Part shown: one piece after another, positions 1 through 7,248 of the stretch
Numbering within the stretch: the stretch's first letter is position 1
Layout: each line of letters opens with the position of its first letter
Origin: Companilactobacillus keshanensis
GTDB taxonomy: Bacteria > Bacillota > Bacilli > Lactobacillales > Lactobacillaceae
DNA: 36,391 nt
Direction of reading: 5' to 3'
Assembly (NCBI RefSeq): GCF_003946205.1
Contig: NZ_RHOS01000021.1
Coordinates: forward strand, 1-36,391
The notes under the pieces: model-generated
What the model was told of the DNA's origin: nothing
What the model saw: the letters and a program-made list of their open reading frames with translations, nothing else
Database searches by the model: none
Program-made: the position numbers and the translations under genes

Positions 1-140
1 AGAAGAATACATCAAATTTTGGAATGAAGAACGAATATTCGAAAAACTGGGCTATCAGTCGCCGGTAGAATACCGGAACTTAATAGCCCAATAAAAGAAG
101 TGCTTTTATTTTAATGTCTCAAAAAATAGTTGCAGTGCCA
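1..140 (+). mobile_element. Right end of an IS3-family (IS150-like) insertion sequence
   Basis: The first 94 bases encode the tail of an IS3-family transposase. The next 46 bases lead to a plausible right terminus ending in CA at 139-140. Read on the minus strand the terminus starts TGGCACTGCAACTATTTTTT and is followed by GAGACATT. This resembles the element head at 36271, which starts TGCCCTAAAATTG and continues TTAGACAT, so both may belong to the same IS type. A small hairpin (AATAAAAG at 90-97, CTTTTATT at 103-110) follows the stop codon and may end transposase transcription. The exact boundary is inferred. Confidence 0.7.
2..94 (+). CDS. IS3-family transposase OrfB, C-terminal fragment (cut by the window edge)
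   Basis: Thirty codons are open from the window edge to TAA at 92-94. They contain FWNEERI, then LGYQSPVEYR. The pattern YYNxxRxxxKLxxxSPxEYR is typical of the extreme C-terminus of IS3/IS150-group integrase-type transposases, just after the catalytic DDE domain. Only the tail is visible, so whether the copy is intact cannot be judged. It reads toward the arginase-family gene, which lies on the other strand. Confidence 0.75.
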   Translation, partial: EEYIKFWNEERIFEKLGYQSPVEYRNLIAQ

Positions 141-172
141 AATGCGGCTTTTTTATTTGCTAAATCCAATTA

Positions 173-1057
173 TTATTTAAAAATATCAATTTCAGACAAC
201 ATATTATGCAAGTTTATAGCATCCCAAGGCATATGTTCGGCAATATTAAAACCTACAATCTCACTTTTCTTAGAAATGCTCTTAATAACGTCCAACACTT
301 CATTTAGTTGCATGGTTCCTGTTGCATATCCTAAAGAACTTTTATCAATATGAGGTTGTGCTGATAAAATAGATCTAAAATCATTTGAATCTAAAACATC
401 TAAATCAAAATGAATCGCAATCTTTTCAAAATTATTTTTCTTGATCCAATTGTTGATTGATGTTGATCCGCCCCTTATTTGTTCAGGGGTCACATAATTC
501 ATATTAAGATCCTTAACCAGATGATCCATTGGACGTAAATCATCATATTTTAATCCGGCAAACATTATCTGATTACTATCGAGAGAATTTTTAACTTGTT
601 GATTGAATTCATTTGACCCTCTATGCATCAAATTAGCCAGCACAATTTCATGAATATGATTTGAATCTTGGTCTGTTGAAACATCAGGATGTGCATCTAA
701 CCAAACGATACCCAATTTTTTCCCATACTTTCCACTTAAATAATCAATTGGTGCTTCAGAAATTGAACAGTCTCCACCCAAAGTAATAACCCTATCCGGT
801 TTTTGGACATCCAAAATATTTTTGGTTAGTTCCATTTGATTTAATAATATTTTTCTACCACTAATTCCACCATCGACTTCAATATCTTCTTTGAAGTCTT
901 GACTAACCGGCACCTCAAGTGTCTTTGCTGAATTACTTTCAGGAACTATTGCCGAAAGGATCTTAGAACCTAAAAAGTAATTCGGATTAACCCCTCCTTG
1001 CCATTGTGGCAAAATCAAACGTATTGTTTTACTAAATTCTTTTTTAGATGACATCAT
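173..1057 (-). CDS. Arginase/agmatinase-family (ureohydrolase) protein
   Basis: A 294-residue protein, the usual length for ureohydrolases, which hydrolyse guanidino compounds (arginine, agmatine, guanidinobutyrate and similar) with a di-manganese centre. Visible metal-site motifs are GGDCS (94-98), DAHPD (121-125) and HFDLD (216-220). The Asp and His residues of the second and third motifs are canonical. In the first motif Cys97 stands where arginases usually have the metal-binding His of GGDHS, so classical arginase activity is uncertain. The first of two adjacent ATG codons is used because GGAGGG sits five bases upstream. A palindrome 80 bp upstream (1138-1161) is shared with the promoter of the adjacent ArsR gene, suggesting co-regulation. 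The true substrate cannot be read from sequence. Confidence 0.8.
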   Translation of the reverse strand: MMSSKKEFSKTIRLILPQWQGGVNPNYFLGSKILSAIVPESNSAKTLEVPVSQDFKEDIEVDGGISGRKILLNQMELTKNILDVQKPDRVITLGGDCSISEAPIDYLSGKYGKKLGIVWLDAHPDVSTDQDSNHIHEIVLANLMHRGSNEFNQQVKNSLDSNQIMFAGLKYDDLRPMDHLVKDLNMNYVTPEQIRGGSTSINNWIKKNNFEKIAIHFDLDVLDSNDFRSILSAQPHIDKSSLGYATGTMQLNEVLDVIKSISKKSEIVGFNIAEHMPWDAINLHNMLSEIDIFK

Positions 1058-1137
1058 TCAAACCCTCCATTAAATTATTTATTAATTGATGTTCGGTATT
1101 TAATACTTTTGAATACGATCTATTTTGGCTCATATTT

Positions 1138-1161
1138 ATATATCGTGAATTATCGATATAT
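1138..1161. promoter_or_regulatory. Candidate ArsR operator upstream of the arginase-family gene
   Basis: A perfect inverted repeat: ATATATCG (1138-1145), eight bases, CGATATAT (1154-1161). Its 20-bp core can be laid base for base on the palindrome in the arsR promoter at 1516-1535 with only five differences, all in the central ten bases. It lies between the end of arsR and the start of the arginase-family gene, where that gene's own promoter should be. Binding is inferred. Confidence 0.55.
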
Positions 1162-1185
1162 GATTTAAAAAAATAAAAAAGAGTT

Positions 1186-1506
1186 TTACATTTCTTCTTT
1201 AATTTTGTCAGAAAGTTCCTTTATATTATCCTCATTTCGACGATAATAAGTCCACTTTCCATGTCTTTCTGAACTAAGTAATCCAACCTCTTGCATATCA
1301 TTTAAATATTTAGATACAGTCGATTGAGCTAACCCAGATTTTTCGACGATATCTCCTACACAAATACCGCCCATTTCGTTCATCATATACTTTACAGTCT
1401 CACAAGAGACACTAGTAATTTCTTCTTCTGGATCTTTCAACCAGCCCAAAATATCTAGACGTGTTTGATTGGATAATACTTTAAATAACTTCGCATTCAT
1501 TTCCAT
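1186..1506 (-). CDS. ArsR-family winged-helix transcriptional repressor
   Basis: A 106-residue protein with the ArsR/SmtB signature: an N-terminal helix ending LSNQTRLDIL (11-20), then an HTH with recognition helix LAQSTVSKYLNDMQEVGLL (59-77), then a basic wing RHGKWTYYR (81-89). The classical metal motif ELCVCDL is absent. There are only two cysteines, C35 and C49, so the signal could be a metabolite, redox or an atypical metal site. The start ATG lies about seven bases after a -10 TATGAT, with a second in-frame ATG two codons later and no clear Shine-Dalgarno, so the mRNA may be leaderless. It shares a palindromic operator with the arginase-family gene downstream. The likely role is as a local repressor of itself and that gene. 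Confidence 0.85.
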   Translation of the reverse strand: MEMNAKLFKVLSNQTRLDILGWLKDPEEEITSVSCETVKYMMNEMGGICVGDIVEKSGLAQSTVSKYLNDMQEVGLLSSERHGKWTYYRRNEDNIKELSDKIKEEM

Positions 1507-1512
1507 AAAATC

Positions 1513-1541
1513 ATCATATCACTAATCCTCGATATGTAAAT
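1513..1541 (-). promoter_or_regulatory. arsR promoter with overlapping palindromic operator
   Basis: On the minus strand there is a -35 TTTACA, 16 bases, then a -10 TATGAT. The perfect inverted repeat CATATC-N10-GATATG (1515-1536) fills the space between the two boxes, the typical place for a repressor that blocks RNA polymerase. The same core recurs before the arginase-family gene at 1138-1161. Confidence 0.6.
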
Positions 1542-1612
1542 ACATGGTTCGTATATTTATAACTAATGTTAAAATATTAAGTACTTACAAATCCACTTTG
1601 AGGAGAACGTTT

Positions 1613-2746
1613 ATGAAACTTACCAAACATGAATTCGTTCGATATGGTGTTCTGATAGCAGTATTTTTAGTTTTTTTAATCTATCCTGCACAAATATTTA
1701 ATATCTTCAACATTTTATACAGTGCTTCTTTCCCATTGATCATTGGTGCTGCACTAGCTTACTGTATTAACTTACTTTCTTCTGCTTTGGAAAAATGGTT
1801 CTGGCCTAAGGCAAAAAATAAATGGGCAGTTGGATTTAGAAGGCCCACTGCTCTACTTGTCGCCCTCTGCTTAATAATTGCTATTATCGCTTGGGTCATG
1901 CGTTTAGTTCTCCCACAGTTTATCACTGCTATTAGTGGTTTCTTCTCAAGTTTACCTGATGTGATAAATCAATTTAACAAATGGCTCAACAATTCTAATC
2001 AAGCCAGTGCGATCACTTCACAACTACAGACCACGAAAATTGATTGGAATACAATTCAGGCTAAATTGATGAAATTTATTTCTACTGGATTAACTGGTGT
2101 ATTTTCGTCTACAATTTCTATCTTTGGCAGCCTTTCGAAGGGACTATTTAACTTTATTCTGGCTTTTACTTTTGCGATTTACATTGTAAGCGGTAAAGAA
2201 AGAATCGCTTCAAACTTAAACCGAGTGATGAACGCTTTTGTTTCTCCAAAGATCATGAAAAAGACTCATTATGTCTTACGAATTACCGATAAGGCCTTTT
2301 CTAGTTTTATTACCGGTCAAGTAATTGAAGCCTTCATTTTAGGAACTCTCTGTGCGTTAGGTATGTGGATCTTTAAATTTCCAAACGCCTTATCTATCGG
2401 TGCTCTTGTTGGTATAACAGCACTAGTGCCAATGATTGGTGCTTGGATCGGTGGCGGTGTTGGTTTTGTTCTGATTGCCGTTACCTCACCCCTTCAAGGT
2501 ATATTATTTGTTGTTTATATCATCGTGTTACAACAGTTAGAAAGTAATTTAATCTACCCTCGTGTCGTTGGTGGATCGATCGGATTGCCAGGAATATTGG
2601 TCTTAGTTGCGATTACAGTCGGTGGTGGTTTGGCAGGAATTATTGGGATGTTGGTTGGTGTTCCAATCATGGCCGCAATTTATCAATTGATTAGAAATGC
2701 TACTTTAAAAAAAGAAACTTCAGGCAAAAAAACACCGACCCAATAA
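1613..2746 (+). CDS. AI-2E-family (PerM/YdiK-like) membrane transporter
   Basis: A 377-residue polytopic membrane protein. Two long hydrophobic segments lie near the N-terminus, then a hydrophilic stretch, then a cluster of hydrophobic segments. The C-terminal half has the family hallmarks: a Gly-rich PMIGAWIGGGVG segment and the ending GLAGIIGMLVGVPIMAAIY. The family is loosely named after autoinducer-2 export, but members also act as ion antiporters or have no known substrate. I chose the ATG at 1613 rather than an upstream in-frame ATG at 1544 because AGGAG (1601-1605) lies seven bases before it; the upstream start would fall in the arsR promoter region and has no ribosome site. The substrate is unknown. 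Confidence 0.85.
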   Translation: MKLTKHEFVRYGVLIAVFLVFLIYPAQIFNIFNILYSASFPLIIGAALAYCINLLSSALEKWFWPKAKNKWAVGFRRPTALLVALCLIIAIIAWVMRLVLPQFITAISGFFSSLPDVINQFNKWLNNSNQASAITSQLQTTKIDWNTIQAKLMKFISTGLTGVFSSTISIFGSLSKGLFNFILAFTFAIYIVSGKERIASNLNRVMNAFVSPKIMKKTHYVLRITDKAFSSFITGQVIEAFILGTLCALGMWIFKFPNALSIGALVGITALVPMIGAWIGGGVGFVLIAVTSPLQGILFVVYIIVLQQLESNLIYPRVVGGSIGLPGILVLVAITVGGGLAGIIGMLVGVPIMAAIYQLIRNATLKKETSGKKTPTQ

Positions 2747-2758
2747 GAAATGGGTCGG
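2735..2758. terminator. Hairpin at the 3' end of the AI-2E-family gene
   Basis: A perfect stem of CCGACCCA (2735-2742) and TGGGTCGG (2751-2758) with an eight-base loop containing the stop codon. A T-run follows only in the minus-strand reading (GTTTTTTT), so as a classical terminator it works better for transcription coming from the right. Confidence 0.5.
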
Positions 2759-2805
2759 CATAATATGAATATCGTTTCTATCGTTTGGTAACACGTGGTT
2801 TAAAA

Positions 2806-2827
2806 AGGAAGAAAGCTATCTCTTCCT
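2806..2827. repeat. Hairpin in a non-coding stretch
   Basis: AGGAAGA (2806-2812) and TCTTCCT (2821-2827) form a perfect stem with an eight-base loop. It lies in a 132-bp stretch between two terminator-type hairpins that also holds the self-complementary hexamers CACGTG and CCGCGG. I see no gene here; a small structured RNA is possible but unproven. Confidence 0.3.
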
Positions 2828-2890
2828 CACCTTCAGTTTACGACCGCGGGTTAAACATGACAAATAAAATGACTAACAAATTAATTCATA

Positions 2891-2918
2891 AAAGTATATC
2901 CTAAGATATACTTTTTTT
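2891..2918 (+). terminator. Rho-independent terminator between convergent genes
   Basis: AAAGTATATC (2891-2900), loop CTAA, GATATACTTT (2905-2914), then more T to 2918. It is a clear plus-strand terminator for the AI-2E-family gene. The stem also works in the opposite direction, ending the aldo/keto reductase message, whose stop codon (2917-2919) lies at its edge. Confidence 0.8.
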
Positions 2919-3777
2919 AGAAATTAGCTGTATCTGGATCAGTTGCTTCACCAGCCAATCCATGAAGTCCATCAATTGTCTTCATATCTGAATCCGAAAT
3001 CTCAAAGTCAAAAATATTTGTATTTTCCTTAATTCTGTCAGCATGAACAGACTTTGGAAGTGGTAAAAAACCATGTTGTAATGACCAACGTAAAACTAAT
3101 TGAGCAACTGTCTTACCGTATCCTGAGGCCATATCCTTTAGTTCTGGAACCCCAAAGATTTTACCTGTGCCAAGTGGACTATAAGCCTCACTCAAAATAT
3201 TATGGGCATCATTATAAGCTACGACCTCTGGCTGTAACTCACTAGGGTTCAAGAAAATTTGATTGACCATTGGAGTTACATTAGACGTCTTCAAAAGTTC
3301 ATCAATGTGATGTTGACGGAAGTTTGAAATACCGATAGCACGTGTTTTACCAGCTTTTAACAATTGCTCCATTGCACGCCATGTTTCAGCATTAACTTCT
3401 TTCCAATTATCACGGAATTTCTCTGGATTTGGCCAATGGATCAAGTATAAATCAACATAATCAACATCTAATTCAGACAATGACTTATCCATTGCTTTCA
3501 TAGTTGCTTCATATCCGTGATCTTCATTCCATAATTTTGTTGTTAAAAAAAGATCATCGCGCTTTATGCCTGAGGCCTTAATACCAGCTCCAACACTATC
3601 CTCATTACCATAGGCCGCAGCTGTATCAATATGACGATAACCAGCCTCAATAGCCGTTTTAACGCTCTCTTTAGCAACTTCACCATCAGGGGTTTGCCAC
3701 GTACCAAATCCCACAACAGGAATTTTTACACCATTACTCAAGGTATATGTATCTGTTAAACTACTAATTTTTGTCAT
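2917..3777 (-). CDS. Aldo/keto reductase (2,5-diketogluconate reductase-like)
   Basis: A 286-residue NADPH-dependent oxidoreductase of the AKR superfamily, full length for bacterial 2,5-diketo-D-gluconate reductase-like enzymes. It has the catalytic tetrad D51, Y56 (HIDTAAAYGNE), K81 (TTKLWN) and H114 (LIHWPNP), and ends with the usual coenzyme-binding region (PLPKSVHADRIKEN). Such enzymes reduce aldehydes and ketones, including methylglyoxal and sugar-derived carbonyls; the true substrate is not visible. The start is supported by GGAAGGAG eight to nine bases upstream. It stands alone, between the hairpin at 3890-3939 and the terminator at 2891-2918, and is probably monocistronic. Confidence 0.92.
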   Translation of the reverse strand: MTKISSLTDTYTLSNGVKIPVVGFGTWQTPDGEVAKESVKTAIEAGYRHIDTAAAYGNEDSVGAGIKASGIKRDDLFLTTKLWNEDHGYEATMKAMDKSLSELDVDYVDLYLIHWPNPEKFRDNWKEVNAETWRAMEQLLKAGKTRAIGISNFRQHHIDELLKTSNVTPMVNQIFLNPSELQPEVVAYNDAHNILSEAYSPLGTGKIFGVPELKDMASGYGKTVAQLVLRWSLQHGFLPLPKSVHADRIKENTNIFDFEISDSDMKTIDGLHGLAGEATDPDTANF

Positions 3778-3889
3778 TTGCGACTCCTTCCAATTTCAAA
3801 CTGACTAATATTTTACATCATTCTATTTTTAAACTCTTTTAAAAAGACTCGAGAAAAGATGGTAGGATAATAATTAATTTTGGATCATT

Positions 3890-3939
3890 AAAGCAAAGAG
3901 ACACTGTAATCCGATTGGATTACGGTGTCTCTTTGCTTT
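3890..3939. terminator. Long bidirectional hairpin ending the nar operon
   Basis: A 23-bp stem with one G-U pair (arms 3890-3912 and 3917-3939) around a GATT loop. The outer part of the stem is A/T-rich, so each strand ends in CTTTGCTTT after a GC-containing core, which can act as a terminator. It lies about 85 bp downstream of the last gene of the nar operon (minus strand) and upstream of the aldo/keto reductase. Confidence 0.65.
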
Positions 3940-4022
3940 AAACGGAAAAGTATATTTTGTTGCATGTTAATTCTGCAAATTTAATAACAGTAATAGTTAT
4001 GTCCCGGAACCTTTAATTATTT

Positions 4023-4358
4023 TTATCCGTGAATCCCTAAGGCAATTTGTGCAAAGCGACTCATTTTGCTCATATCCCATGTTGGATACCAGACAAGATT
4101 GATCTCACAAGTTTCGAGTCCGTCAACGGACTTAACAGCGTTATTAATATCATCATTGATCATGTCACTCAACGGGCAACCCATTGTTGTCAAAGTCATC
4201 GTTATTGTACAGTGATCACCTTGAATATCAATTCCATAAATCAAACCGAGATTAACAATATCGATTCCCAATTCTGGATCAATAACACCTTCCAATGCTT
4301 CGGTTACTTGTTCTACTTCTGCTTGAACCTTTGGATCTTGCGCTTTTTCTTCACTCAT
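4023..4358 (-). CDS. SufT/MIP18-family (DUF59, PaaD-like) Fe-S cluster assembly protein
   Basis: A 111-residue protein matching the MIP18/DUF59 family: an N-terminal helix leading to VIDPELGIDIVNLGLIYGID (25-44), then TMGCPLSDMI (58-67) with the conserved Cys61. Members assist maturation of Fe-S proteins and act with the SUF machinery in Gram-positives. It is the last gene of the nar operon, 12 bp after the nitrate transporter, with AAAGGAG before the ATG. Nitrate reductase carries five Fe-S clusters, so a maturation role for NarGH is a reasonable inference. A general housekeeping role is the alternative. Confidence 0.85.
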   Translation of the reverse strand: MSEEKAQDPKVQAEVEQVTEALEGVIDPELGIDIVNLGLIYGIDIQGDHCTITMTLTTMGCPLSDMINDDINNAVKSVDGLETCEINLVWYPTWDMSKMSRFAQIALGIHG

Positions 4359-4370
4359 AATTGGACTCCT

Positions 4371-5543
4371 TTAGCTAACGATTCTTCTACTACCAGAAAT
4401 ATAAATCTTCTGTAGTAATACTAAACATATTATACCAAAAATAGCTATGAGATATATTCCAATTTTATAACTTCCTGTCATTTGTTTAATTAATCCTAGA
4501 ATAATTGGTGGAAAATATCCGCCTAGTCCACCCATGGCACCAACAAAACCAGTAACAGCCCCAGTATTACCCGATGAAACAAAAGGAACCATCTTGAAAA
4601 TTATGCCGTTACCTATTCCAACAAGGATTGCCATCGCGATAATCAAGGTTGTAAATATTCCCTTGGTTTCTAGGAAAATTCCTAAAATAATTGCGGCGAC
4701 AATAATTAGAATAAAATCGTAACGAAGTAATGTCATTGGTCGAATCTTATCAGACAAGTATCCACCAACTGGGCGAAGCAATGTACCAACCACGGCAAAC
4801 ATGGCTGCCCATAGTCCAGCATCGACCAAATTATCGTTAAATAAATTAACCATAAAGGTCGAAAGAAGATTAGTCATCGACATAAACATACCAAATGTTA
4901 AGAAATAAAATAGTGCTAACAACCAAGTATCACGTTCCTTTGCGACAGATAAGGATGCGCCAAGACTAGCATTCTTATTTGTTTCCGATTCGGGACTGAA
5001 TAATAAAAGAATAATAAATAATATCAACAATCCGATCAAAACGTAGAATACTCCATTTAAGTTAATTGTTTTGACCCATCTTGGGAAAAAGAAAGCTGAA
5101 AATGCTGTACCAATATTACCAACACCAGCAATTCCCAAAACTAGACCTTGCTTTTCTGGTGGGAAAAATCTTGTGACGTATGAGACACCAATAGCGAACG
5201 ATGTACCACTCATCCCCAACAACAAAGCCGAGAAAACTAACATTCCATATGAATGAACTCGAGGGATCATTAAAACTGGAATGATCAAGAATAACATTAA
5301 AATTATATAAGTCTTTTTACCACCGAATCTATCACTCATAATCCCCATTGGGATTCTCATGATTGAACCTAGCAAAATTGGTGTAGCCAACAGTAAAGAC
5401 CTCTGTAATTCTGAAACCTCTACACCTGCATTTTTTAGAATAATATCGATCATGGGTGCCAAACTAAGCCATACCATAAAGCACACCATCATCGCTAACG
5501 TTCCCATTGCCAAAGCAAAATAAGATCTGGATTTACTTCCCAT
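4371..5543 (-). CDS. narT: NarK/NarT-type nitrate/nitrite MFS transporter
   Basis: About 390 residues with some twelve hydrophobic segments. Both Gly-rich nitrate signatures of the nitrate/nitrite porter family are present: GIAGVGNIGTA after FFPPEKQG in the N-terminal half, and GIGNGIIFKMVPF followed by GFVGAMGGLGGYFPP in the C-terminal half. It should import nitrate and/or exchange it for the nitrite made by NarGHI; no nitrite reductase is visible nearby. The ATG at 5543 is preferred over one five codons upstream because GGAG lies nine bases before it, while the upstream ATG has no ribosome site. It sits between moaD and the SufT-like gene in the nar operon. Import versus exchange is not decidable from sequence. 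Confidence 0.92.
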   Translation of the reverse strand: MGSKSRSYFALAMGTLAMMVCFMVWLSLAPMIDIILKNAGVEVSELQRSLLLATPILLGSIMRIPMGIMSDRFGGKKTYIILMLFLIIPVLMIPRVHSYGMLVFSALLLGMSGTSFAIGVSYVTRFFPPEKQGLVLGIAGVGNIGTAFSAFFFPRWVKTINLNGVFYVLIGLLILFIILLLFSPESETNKNASLGASLSVAKERDTWLLALFYFLTFGMFMSMTNLLSTFMVNLFNDNLVDAGLWAAMFAVVGTLLRPVGGYLSDKIRPMTLLRYDFILIIVAAIILGIFLETKGIFTTLIIAMAILVGIGNGIIFKMVPFVSSGNTGAVTGFVGAMGGLGGYFPPIILGLIKQMTGSYKIGIYLIAIFGIICLVLLQKIYISGSRRIVS

Positions 5544-5571
5544 AATAAATATCTCCATTCGTTATTAAATT

Positions 5572-5811
5572 CTAACCCCCACTAACGGGTGGAATGATTG
5601 CTATTTCAGTTACATCGGACAATTTGAATTCTTCATCATCAGCATATTCCTCATTAACAGCTACTAACGATTGATCCAAGATATCAGAAAACTCAGGATA
5701 CGATTTTTTAATACTATTTTTAACATCTCTAGCATAAAAATTATCATTTAAATTCAAATCAACTGTAGCACCGATTTCTTCTGCTAAAATCGAAAATAGT
5801 TTTACTTTCAT
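5572..5811 (-). CDS. moaD: MoaD, molybdopterin synthase sulfur-carrier subunit
   Basis: A 79-residue ubiquitin-fold protein starting MKVKLFSILAEEIG and ending in the Gly-Gly tail (PPVSGG) that is adenylated by MoeB and thiocarboxylated. It supplies sulfur to MoaE in converting precursor Z to molybdopterin. Its ATG overlaps the moaE stop codon (ATGA), so the two subunits are translationally coupled, consistent with a 1:1 complex. An in-frame ATG six codons upstream is unlikely because it lies inside moaE and would extend the beta-grasp N-terminus. Confidence 0.95.
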   Translation of the reverse strand: MKVKLFSILAEEIGATVDLNLNDNFYARDVKNSIKKSYPEFSDILDQSLVAVNEEYADDEEFKLSDVTEIAIIPPVSGG

Positions 5812-6218
5812 TCTCCTAAACCTCCCCAACGTATTTTGTCTCGATCATACTCCTTTTTCCAAATCGGTACGGTCCTTTTTAATTGATCAATTAAAAACTG
5901 ACAATTCTCAAAAGCTTCTGCACGATGAGGTGCAGCTACTCCAATAAATACTGCTACATCAGACAAATTTAATTCACCAACGCGATGAACCATCACAACA
6001 TCCATTCCTTTAGCTAAAACTTGATCAGCTAATTTTTGCATTTCCTTTTCGGCCATTTGCTTATAAGTGGTATATTCAATCTTTTCAGTTTCAATCTCGT
6101 CAGTAAATTTACGAATATTTCCGATAAAAATATCTATTCCACCAAATTCGGGATGTATTAAACTTTTGGTAAGTTCATCCGTATTAATTGGCTGGTCAGT
6201 TATTTTGATTAGGCTCAT
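5808..6218 (-). CDS. moaE: MoaE, molybdopterin synthase catalytic subunit
   Basis: A 136-residue protein with the MoaE signature: FIGNIRKFT (31-39), HRVGELNLSDVAVFIGV (78-94), PHRAEAFENC (97-106), and VPIWKKE (117-123) containing the catalytic lysine region (K121/K122). With MoaD it inserts the dithiolene sulfurs into precursor Z. Its ATG overlaps the stop codon of the upstream binding-protein gene (ATGA) after a strong GGGGAGGT site, and its own stop overlaps moaD. Placement beside the ABC importer links that importer to molybdenum metabolism. Confidence 0.95.
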   Translation of the reverse strand: MSLIKITDQPINTDELTKSLIHPEFGGIDIFIGNIRKFTDEIETEKIEYTTYKQMAEKEMQKLADQVLAKGMDVVMVHRVGELNLSDVAVFIGVAAPHRAEAFENCQFLIDQLKRTVPIWKKEYDRDKIRWGGLGE

Positions 6219-7246
6219 TTAATGACCTCCCCAGATAAAATCTTATCCAGTTGTTTATCAGTAAACTTATGATTGAAGTATTTCACATAAAAATCTCTGA
6301 ACTTATTTTTCAAATTAACATCCTTCATCTGTTTAGGATGGAATAATTTGGCTGCCCACCAAATCTGTAGATCTTCTTCGGCACTATATCTATCTAAGGC
6401 GAAGATACCTGTGGGATTGCCGTAAACTTTCTTATTCTTAACCGCCTTCAACGATGAGAACCGTGAGTCCTTCTTCAAAAGATTCAAAGCATTTTTATTT
6501 GTAGTCCCACCAACAATAATAATATCTGGATTGGACTTAATGATTTCTTCGGCCGATATCTCTATCATATTTCCTTTAGTCTTGATAGCATTTTTTCCAC
6601 CAGCTGTATTGATCCACTGATCCACGATCGTCTTTTTACCATCGATCTTAGTTAAATCCGTCTTATTAACAATATGCAAAACACTAGGTTTGTTCTTTGC
6701 TTTTGAGACTCTCTGCTTAACTTCTTTAATGTCACTGTCTAATTGTTTGTTATAAGTTTTGGCCTTTTTATTAGCCTTGCCACCTATTATAGCACCAGTT
6801 AATGTAACCGTTTTCTTCAATCCGGTAAAATCTTGAAACATCGAATTTACAGCTGGAATATTTGCTTTTTTGATAGTCTCTATCTGAGAAACATCAGAAC
6901 TGATGACTACATCAGGTTTTTGTTTGATCAACTCTTCTAATTGAAAACTATCCCCATTAAATGGAACAGCTTGTTTTTTAACACTAGGGTAAAGGTCAGT
7001 TAACAAATCATTGTCGTGAATCAGTTGTGTTGTTGCAACTAATTGATGTTCCCCACCTAACATTAGAAAAATTGGATTGTTGGCATGCCATAAGTCGGCG
7101 ACACGTTTTACTTTTTTCGGTATCTTAACCTTTTTCCCGGTATTGTCGACCACAGTTCTTGTTGATGCTGCTTGTACTTTTGATCCTCCCAGAAATATAA
7201 ATAATATTCCTAAGGTCAAAATTACTATTGTTTTTAACTTCTTCAT
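6215..7246 (-). CDS. FecB/MolA-like ABC importer substrate-binding protein
   Basis: A 343-residue periplasmic-binding-type protein of the metal-chelate class, with an N-terminal secretion signal (hydrophobic core about 7-21, likely cut near VQA at 24-26). The mature part starts with TRTVVDNTGKKVKIPKKVKR, as in FecB/BtuF/MolA proteins, followed by two lobes joined by a helix. There is no lipobox cysteine, which is unusual for a Gram-positive binding protein. It lies two bases after the ATPase gene and overlaps moaE. Annotation by family alone would say iron-siderophore, but the position between narI and moaE, and the absence of ModABC here, favour molybdate or tungstate, as for the related MolBCA importer of Haemophilus. 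Confidence 0.85.
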   Translation of the reverse strand: MKKLKTIVILTLGILFIFLGGSKVQAASTRTVVDNTGKKVKIPKKVKRVADLWHANNPIFLMLGGEHQLVATTQLIHDNDLLTDLYPSVKKQAVPFNGDSFQLEELIKQKPDVVISSDVSQIETIKKANIPAVNSMFQDFTGLKKTVTLTGAIIGGKANKKAKTYNKQLDSDIKEVKQRVSKAKNKPSVLHIVNKTDLTKIDGKKTIVDQWINTAGGKNAIKTKGNMIEISAEEIIKSNPDIIIVGGTTNKNALNLLKKDSRFSSLKAVKNKKVYGNPTGIFALDRYSAEEDLQIWWAAKLFHPKQMKDVNLKNKFRDFYVKYFNHKFTDKQLDKILSGEVIK

Positions 7247-7248
7247 AA

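Noticed and set aside
3890-3939. Long inverted repeat as a CRISPR repeat or MITE
   Set aside because: Only one copy with no spacers, no terminal duplication seen, and it sits at an operon end, so a terminator is simpler.
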